This document shows, piece by piece, positions 57,400 to 64,000 of a DNA stretch of 64,000 nucleotides. Numbering within the stretch: the first letter of the stretch is position 1; each line of letters starts with the position of its first letter. Made by a program: the position numbers and the translations under genes. The notes under the pieces are model-generated. The model was not told where the DNA came from. It worked only from the letters and a program-made list of their open reading frames with translations, and searched no databases. This stretch comes from Blasia pusilla (lineage: Eukaryota; Marchantiophyta; Marchantiopsida; Blasiales): NCBI GenBank assembly GCA_050084515.1, contig CM114271.1, positions 59,644,001 through 59,708,000 on the forward strand, written 5' to 3'.

Positions 57400-57860
57400 A
57401 AAAGACTAGATGTTACTCAAACCGGGCCTGTGTGACAAAGGAATTACTTAACCAGACTCTAATAATAAAAATTACTCCTAGTCATATAAGTTGTTACTAA
57501 AATCGAGGGTAGTCATATTTGAGTCTCTTTTTTGTTACTCAACATAATCACTAAATATTACTTCACCGAGTCATTTTGTATGACTAGGTTAAGTCATAAA
57601 AAATGAGTAAACGAGTCATAAAGAATGACTAGACGAGTAATAGAGAATGACTGGAGGAGTCATAAGGATTGACTAGACTCTTCATTAAGAATGACTAGAT
57701 GAGTCATTAATAATGACTAGGCGAGTCGTTAACTGTGACTATTCAGAGTAATAAATAATGGCTTTATGCGTCATAAGAGAATGACAAAGTCATTAAAATG
57801 ACTTGTCCATGTCATTTACAATCCTGTTCACTAACAATATCCAAATAACTATACCAGTCA
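57400..57860. repeat. Left subterminal repeats of the CACTA element
   Basis: About ten irregular copies of gagtcat..aatgactag on both orientations. Confidence 0.7.
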
Positions 57861-58263
57861 TTATGTATAACAACTTGCTTTATTGGTGAGAGAAATATGT
57901 ACATGAAATTGGCATTTGAGTCCATTTTGTATCCATGAATATGAATTACTCCTTCCTACCTATCCTCCCTACACCTATCACTACTTCTCTTATATCCATG
58001 CAATGGAGATGCGATTATATATTTGTTGTACAGTCCTAATGCTGCCAGCATCGTGTGAAAACATACAAGCACATTACTTTTGTACCAACCCATCCATTTT
58101 GTAGCATTTGATCAGATCAGTTTTTCATAGTAAAAAATCCTTATCTATTGAAAGAGACAGCTGGCAAATGTTTCTTACATCCAATTGTGGCCATAAGTCC
58201 AAAGCTACAAAATGTATCCATAGACCCTGAAATGGTATATTTTCTTACGTCAGAAGAATGCCT

Positions 58264-58610
58264 AGTGAATTATAGTGAAAGATTATCATCAATAGAAGAA
58301 CACAATATCTACTTCTCATTGCAAACTCCCCCCTTTGATATTCTCAAAATTGAGACATGAAACACAAACATCTTTATTGTAACACTAAAAAATGAAACAG
58401 AAACATCAAATTTCTCTACTTATGAGTACAAAAGTTACAAGTGAATTATAGTGAAAGATGGTCATTAATGGAAGAACACAATATCTACTTCTCATTGCAA
58501 ACTCCCCCCTCTGATATTCTCAAAATTGAGATATGAAACACAAACATCTTTATTGTAACACTAAAAAATGAAACAGAAACATCAAATTTCTCTATTTATG
58601 AGTACAAAAG
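58264..58610. repeat. Tandem duplication, 176-base period
   Basis: agtgaattatagtgaaagat through tatgagtacaaaag is present twice (58264-58439 and 58440-58610) with a few differences. The second copy abuts the truncated end of the transposase. Confidence 0.95.
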
Positions 58611-60127
58611 CTCTTCCACAACATGGATAACGAGATGAGTCATGACATCAAAGAAGGGGGGAGGAAAATGGATCTCCAAATCGCACAATAATTGTGCCAC
58701 ATCATCTTTGAGCTTGGGAAAGCTTGCTAGATCAAATACCTTCACACATATACAACCAAACACCTTGCAAAATTGCATGATTGCATTACGGCTTCTGCAT
58801 CAATCCCCTTAAGCATACAAGAAGAATCTGTTGCATAAGCACATGATAATTGTGTGTCTTCATACTACCGAGTTTCTTGTTTTTTTCATGCTTTTGGAAG
58901 GCACTTGCATAGCCAGTCAGAACTCTCAAAGATTGAAGCCTTGAAAGAAAAAATTTCCACTCTATGTGTGTGCAAACATAAGGTGCCTGGTATTTCAATA
59001 CCCCATTGGGTGTGTTCTCATCATCCTTCAACCACAATTGAGAACGTATTCTCCTCTCGTGGAGATCCAATCGCACTGTTGTTGTGTCCTTCTCCCCAGA
59101 AAGGAACCTCAATAAGCTCTCGCATACATTTTTCTCAATATGCATTATGTCTAGATTATGTTTACTAGGGTCGAACTCCTGTTACACCACATATGACAAG
59201 TATGAGCACAAATGGATGATAAACGAGCCTCAATTCTTGAAAGCATCTGGTGTGGCAAATAATAGACATTGCGTTTGAGCGGATGGGTGACATAGATTAC
59301 CCGCCAGTAGTCAAACTCCACATCAAGTATGCTTTGCCGTTTCACAACATATCTGTGTCCCAGATCCCGTTGAGCATTTGGAGCTTCTATATCTTGGCAT
59401 TCTAATCCCCTCTCTAAACCCCCATCTATGCCTCTTTCCATGTCGTACATGGTCTTTAGGTGTCCCCAATCCAGAATCTGATCTTTAGTGACTTGTGGAG
59501 GTGGACCACGAAGCTCTCGGGCATTGTTGAATTGAACTATCTGTGATGCCCTATGTCTGTAAGGATGATCAAGTGGGAGGAAACATCGATGTCCAGTGTA
59601 TTTCATGCTCCTCAAAAGTCTGGAATGCTCATCAATGAAATTGGGGCCACATGCTGTACAAGCCAAATATCCCTTTGTTGCCTGATCAGAAATCATGCCG
59701 TGGGCTAGATAATCTCCCAAAGTCAATATCAATTGGGCTTTTAGCCTGAATGGGTTTGGTCTCCCAACCCATTGCACCACATCATGGATCCAAATGCCTT
59801 CGTACCACAAGCGCTTCAACTCATTCACAAGAGGAACTATCCAAACGTCTATATTCCTAGAAAGAGCAGATTGTAGGCCCGGGACAAGCAAAACCAATAT
59901 GACAAAAAACTTCTTAGTAGTCAACCATAGAGGGAGGTTGTAATTCAGCATAGTTACAGGCCAGCAAGAATATACATGGTTCTTGTCTCCGAATGGATTG
60001 ACTCCATCGGTCAAGAGGCCAAGTCTCACGTTCCTAGTCTCTCTTGCAAACTCTGGCCATCTCCGGTCGATGAGTCTCCAATGTTCTGAATCTTTGATGT
60101 GCCACTCCAGGCCACTAGAAGAAATCC
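58596..60127 (-). pseudogene. CACTA tnp2-type transposase, frameshifted and truncated
   Basis: Read from 60127 downward: LEWHIKDSEHWRLIDRRWPE, RNVRLGLLTDGVNPFG, SCWPVTMLNYNLPLW, VPGLQSALSRNIDVWIVPLV and LKRLWYEGIWIHD, then LTLGDYLAHGMISD and ACTACGPNF. These are the transposase family tnp2 signatures (RLGL.SDG.NPF; YNLPPW; IDV; zinc-binding CxxC-type site). A 292-codon frame covers 59151-60029. After a frameshift comes MHIEKNVCESLLRFL (59145 down) and THNYHVLMQQILLVCLRGL, then the DUF4218-like VKVFDLASFPKLKDD ... EIHFPPPFFDVMTHL (58778-58596), where it is cut. The N-terminal part is missing or unrecognised. Non-functional. Confidence 0.9.
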
Positions 60128-60790
60128 CTGGTTTTATGACTAGGTTATATGACTCATATGAGTCATACTTTAGATACCACGACTAACAATGACTGACGAC
60201 TACTTTAGACACAAAAGCCAAGTCATATTTGTTTGGCGACTAGGCTAACTAGGATAGTCAGCTTAGGTGGAGGTTGGTATATGACTCGAGGGTGTAGTCA
60301 TGAGGCCATGACTGACATGTCACTTAGATGACGTGGAATAATCACACATCATCAGTGACATGGACTATTTAGTATGATGTGTCACTGATGACATGGACTA
60401 TTGTTGTGACATGTCAATGATGATGTGGACTTGAGTACGACTCATCTAGTCATATGTGTATATTTTTCTAGTTACCACCAACGACTCCTTTAGTCATGGT
60501 TGGTGTGCAAAAGTTCAGAATATCCTATCAAAATGCACCAAAATATACTCCATTCAGTTATAGTTGACAACTCATGTAGTCATTTTATTTTATTGAAATG
60601 TTGGTATGGACTCATGTAGTCATGTACTATGACTTGAAGAGTAGAGTTACATGACTACTATAGAAGCGGACACAACTGGTTTAGTCACAAAGATATGACT
60701 ATGCGAGTTGCGAAAATGATGTAGTCATTGCAACACAACTCCATGAGTCATACAATTATAACTAGAGAGAACTTGAAGCTTACTACTTCA
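60128..60790. repeat. Right subterminal repeats of the CACTA element
   Basis: Many short copies of gactcatgtagtcat, tatgactc and gatgacatggacta (for example 60344-60425), upstream of the minus-strand transposase. Confidence 0.7.
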
Positions 60791-60833
60791 GTTTTTGAAT
60801 CGTATTGTGCTAATTATATCGATATGACTAGTG

Positions 60834-63250
60834 GGAAAATAAATTTGGGATACTTTGGAATGTATATTATGCCTTTTGAACGGTGCAAGAATTAATGGAT
60901 TTGAATTATTGAAATCCTCTTTTCCATTTATATGGTGAATTATTGAAATCCTCTTTTCCAAACTATTTATATATAATAGTTGGAGGCAGAGGTTTGAGCA
61001 CATGGATCACAGGGAAGTTTGAGCGGTCAGTTCTTTTGGTTTAGTCATGTGCGGAAGCATTCCTTCTTAGGAAGATCCCTTCATTCCAATTTTGTTCTGA
61101 TAAAATAATCAAGGAGCTCCTCGATACTTCCGTGCGATGTTCAGACAACTTCTTGGCTTAAAAGCCGAAAGATGCTCTCTTCATGTTAAGATTCAGCCAA
61201 CCACTGCCACATGCAACATCTTTCTCTTGTATCTAGACAATGGAGCTCATGTCCCTTGACACTATGAACAGAGGACTTACGAGGTTGAAATAAGCGGCTC
61301 CTTGTCAAGAGCATCCTCACAGCACCCAAAGCAAAGAAGGGCAACTTCAAAGATCCCGTATCACCTTTGTTTTCTTCTTACTTATCTCTCCTGGATTGCC
61401 AGGGGAACCAAGTCTAGCATGCGCTACCATTACGATCTAATAATATATCAAATGTAACAACTACTTCAAGAAGATCTGCATTATTGTTGATCACCAATCA
61501 ACATGTAAGTACACCGACTTTCTCTGGTTCAGCGGTCAAAGGTGGGCAATGAGAATAAGTAACATATGATCTGAAATGATCTGGATGCAATCCTGATGAT
61601 CGACACCATGAATATTGCACGACCCAAGTACCTTCAACCCGATGACAAAATGTAGTTAAAGGTGTTCTATTACGTAAAAACACCTTCATCTTTTACCGCA
61701 AGGCTATGGGAGATATGCACACCTTCATTGTCAACTCTTCCTCATCTTCTGGATCCGGTTTGGGTTCCAATTCCTCTTGCACCAGATCACCATAGAGTAG
61801 TGCTCTTCATTTAGCTCTTTTGGTCATTCTCCTTAAATACCTCCAGTCTTTGTGTGGACTCCATATGGTAGCTAGTGCGGCTGTAGTCTCCGAAAGGTTT
61901 TGGGCTAGCACCGATGGTTGGAGGCACATTATGAGAGGGCCTCAAAGAAGAACAATACATCATAACTCAGAAACTAGTGATAACTAGAATTAGTTACCAC
62001 CCACCGACTACCCCCACGCATCAAAGTGACATAAAACATCTAAGGGGAAGCTGAAAAGTCATCCGAAATAGAATTTGGGACATACTTGCAAGACAAAGAA
62101 AACAGAGATCTTCTAGCTCGCCTTCACGGCCCACACACCAAGCCTTGATGCCGGTGAGCACCAAAGCGCCAAAGTTTCTTGTGCTACAAAGATGTGCTTT
62201 CGATGGTGGGAGAGCATAACTACACACAAAATGCAATCAAGACCGTCAAGATCATGATATCCTCCGAGAAAGTCCTTTGACATGAATATGTACTTCATAG
62301 CATGTAAAAAGTTTGCCAAAGTAGTGAGCTTTTGCTGGTTTGAAATCAAGAGGGAACTTGAACTGGACTTCCTCTCGATACTTACATTGTTCGCATGTTG
62401 TGTAGACGATCGGCCGGTTTGATGAGGACCACACGAGGATCATTGATGTTACCCAAGAGCATAACGCGCAAACCGCCCACCTGGTTGCCAAGTAAATAAC
62501 CAAGGCAAGGCTACTTGTTTAGAGGTTGTCATAACTCCAAGAGATAAGTTTGTTTTGGACTCCAAAGTTAAACAACTAACTCTTGACCATCTATTAGAGT
62601 AAACCCTGAAAAAAATCTTCATAAAATGTTACCTGTGGGTGAGGAACGAAAAGCATTCCCCTAGTGGGAAAGTCTTAAGTTCTTTACAAGTCTACTCATG
62701 ACTTGTATACTAAATGAAGAGATGACACACAAAACAGAGTCATTACTTCACGGGGACAAGGTGCACTTACCTCTATTTGGACTCAAACCACCGGCCTGTG
62801 TTGAATTTTGACAAGTTGTTATCCTTCGGTGCCTCCTCAAAAAGTCAGTAGTGAGTACCGGATAGTAGATCAATACCCAAATATAGACCCAGAATTGCCT
62901 CTTATGAAACATATGAATTCACATGGAGAATTATTTTAAGGGAGAACAAATGCCATCTTTATTTGAAAAAGGTGATGTTGGGCTTGAAATTTAGCAGAAT
63001 GGAACTGACTACGAATAACAAGTCTATTTGAACCACGTTTGCCCCTCCAACTCTGGCTCTTCCAACTCATCGGATCTGTTCAAAGGATTTCCATTTCCTC
63101 ACTTTGATAGAGGGAGTCCCGAGAATGAAGCTTAAACCATCATACCAATCGAGTTTGGAAACAGTTGAATATTCCTTGACTTGAACCCCCTTGCCCTCTA
63201 TACCTACTGTGATTAGTATGAGATCCCTACCTATTAGCCACATTTGCAAT
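60834..63250. other. Spacer, nothing recognised
   Basis: A small direct repeat (gaattattgaaatcctcttttcc, 60904 and 60938) is present. The minus-strand frames at 61498-62503 have no domain. No RNA gene is recognised. Confidence 0.4.
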
Positions 63251-63650
63251 TGATCATTGAATTCTTTTCTATTCATTTTGTTCAAGATACGAGGATTGTA
63301 CAATCAGCAAAGCCCAGAGGACAGATTATGTAGATTTTGCAACTCAGGGCTTGTTGATGATGAACATCACTACCTCTTCGACTGCACTTTTCACGATCAC
63401 ATTAGGCTTGACTTCCCGGATCTCTTTGTTCACCGAGCTCCCAAGGTCCTCCGTTCATGATTAGCGTAATCGGACTCAGATTGCTAAATTCTTGCATAGT
63501 TGTGTGAAGACCAAGGACACTCACCTGGCTTTGAGGACCCCTTAGGCCCTCGCTGGTGCTTGCTCTCTCTCCAAATTTGTTGTTAAGTGTCAAAACTAAG
63601 TCCCATGGCCCTGTGGGGTCCCCGTGGACAATAAATCTATTCATTCATTC
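63251..63650 (+). pseudogene. 3' end of a LINE-like retrotransposon
   Basis: The frame from 63257 contains EDRLCRFCNSGLVDDEHHYL followed by FDCTFHDHIRLDFPDLF, matching the C-terminal Cys/His finger that follows RT in many non-LTR elements (CX2C, then E-H-X4-C with 'vedE.HFL..C'). After a frameshift near 63460, NRTQIAKFLHSCVKT resembles the usual end of such proteins. The RT itself is not visible in the preceding 500 bases, so it is 5'-truncated as LINE copies usually are. Confidence 0.5.
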
Positions 63651-64000
63651 TCTCTCTCTCTCCAACTCGGACCTCTATACTCTTCATTCGATCGAGAGGC
63701 TGTGATCAGTCAAAGAACAAACCCATCTATCGCCTTCAACAAGAGAATCCAAGCGCTACTGGGATCGCATGTTGGAGAGGGACTTACCTCCACGATCGCA
63801 TCCCGCATAGCGAGAGCAATAATATTTGCGCAGGATACAACACCCGGGAAAATTGTTTCGATCCTTGATTTGATTTGGCTGATTTCGTCCACTTCCTTGA
63901 CCTGGAAATGACGAAGGAATCCCTCTCCGTAGTTGTCGACCGAATTCGAAGCAGAATGGCAATATCGTAGCCCTAGAGCACCCCAACGTACGAGCCAACA
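63651..64000. other. Right edge, unassigned
   Basis: GC-balanced sequence with frames on both strands (63624-63911 plus, 63756-63998 minus) and no recognisable domain. A tctctctctc run at 63649-63661 lies just before it. Confidence 0.35.

Larger units (their letters stand above)
57365..60833 (-). mobile_element. CACTA (En/Spm) transposon
   Basis: The left end begins CACTAGTACAAAACTCCC and the right end finishes gatatgactagtg, giving CACTAGT at both termini; beyond seven bases the ends diverge, so exact limits are tentative. Both ends carry many short subterminal repeats (57400-57860 and 60127-60790) such as aatgactagatgagtcatta and actcatgtagtcat, as expected for this superfamily. The interior codes a tnp2-type transposase on the minus strand. 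I see no matching 3-base target duplication. Confidence 0.65.

Noticed and set aside
1-64000. tRNA, rRNA, CRISPR, bacterial operon features
   Set aside because: No cloverleaf with conserved boxes, no rRNA core words and no regular spacer arrays were seen; the transposon content is eukaryotic.

Overview
The window looks like plant nuclear DNA. It is mostly AT-rich spacer full of decayed transposons, and it holds a CACTA (En/Spm) transposase, short Helitrons, Ty3/gypsy elements primed by initiator-Met tRNA, and one small gene whose product ends in the signature of the plant IDA/IDL abscission peptides. That peptide argues for a vascular plant; the species cannot be named from the sequence. I see no rRNA, tRNA or CRISPR and no large conserved host gene.

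Layout. 1-10.5 kb: spacer with small non-autonomous DNA elements (a ~270 bp TIR-like family, a Helitron, a GA microsatellite). 10.5-13.9 kb: an internally deleted, heavily mutated Ty3/gypsy chromovirus with both LTRs, a primer-binding site, RT/RNase H/integrase remnants and a C-terminal chromodomain. 13.9-21.4 kb: AT-rich spacer with one clear and one probable short Helitron. 21.4-28.7 kb: a more GC-balanced island with the IDA-like gene on the minus strand (25186-25554). 29.0-29.6 kb: a small retroelement-like coding fragment.

31.1-49.0 kb is the main item: two nested Ty3/gypsy-type retrotransposons of one unusual family. Outer copy A (31096-48972, 281-bp LTRs, older) is split inside its protease region by inner copy B (LTRs 35398-35764 and 43178-43544, 367 bp each, younger). 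Both have the order gag - aspartic protease - cytosine-5 DNA methyltransferase - reverse transcriptase - (RNase H) - integrase - PHD finger. The methyltransferase lies between protease and RT; the PHD finger is the last domain, where chromoviruses carry a chromodomain. Such an element could methylate DNA itself and could read histone tails when choosing insertion sites. The B methyltransferase reading frame is uninterrupted; the rest of B and all of A carry stops, frameshifts and deletions (B lacks RNase H). Both copies therefore look non-autonomous now.

49-57.4 kb: spacer with a degenerate minisatellite and small tandem duplications. 57.4-60.8 kb: a CACTA element on the minus strand with subterminal repeats and a broken tnp2-type transposase. 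60.8-63.2 kb: nothing recognised. 63.25-63.65 kb: the 3' end of a LINE-like element.
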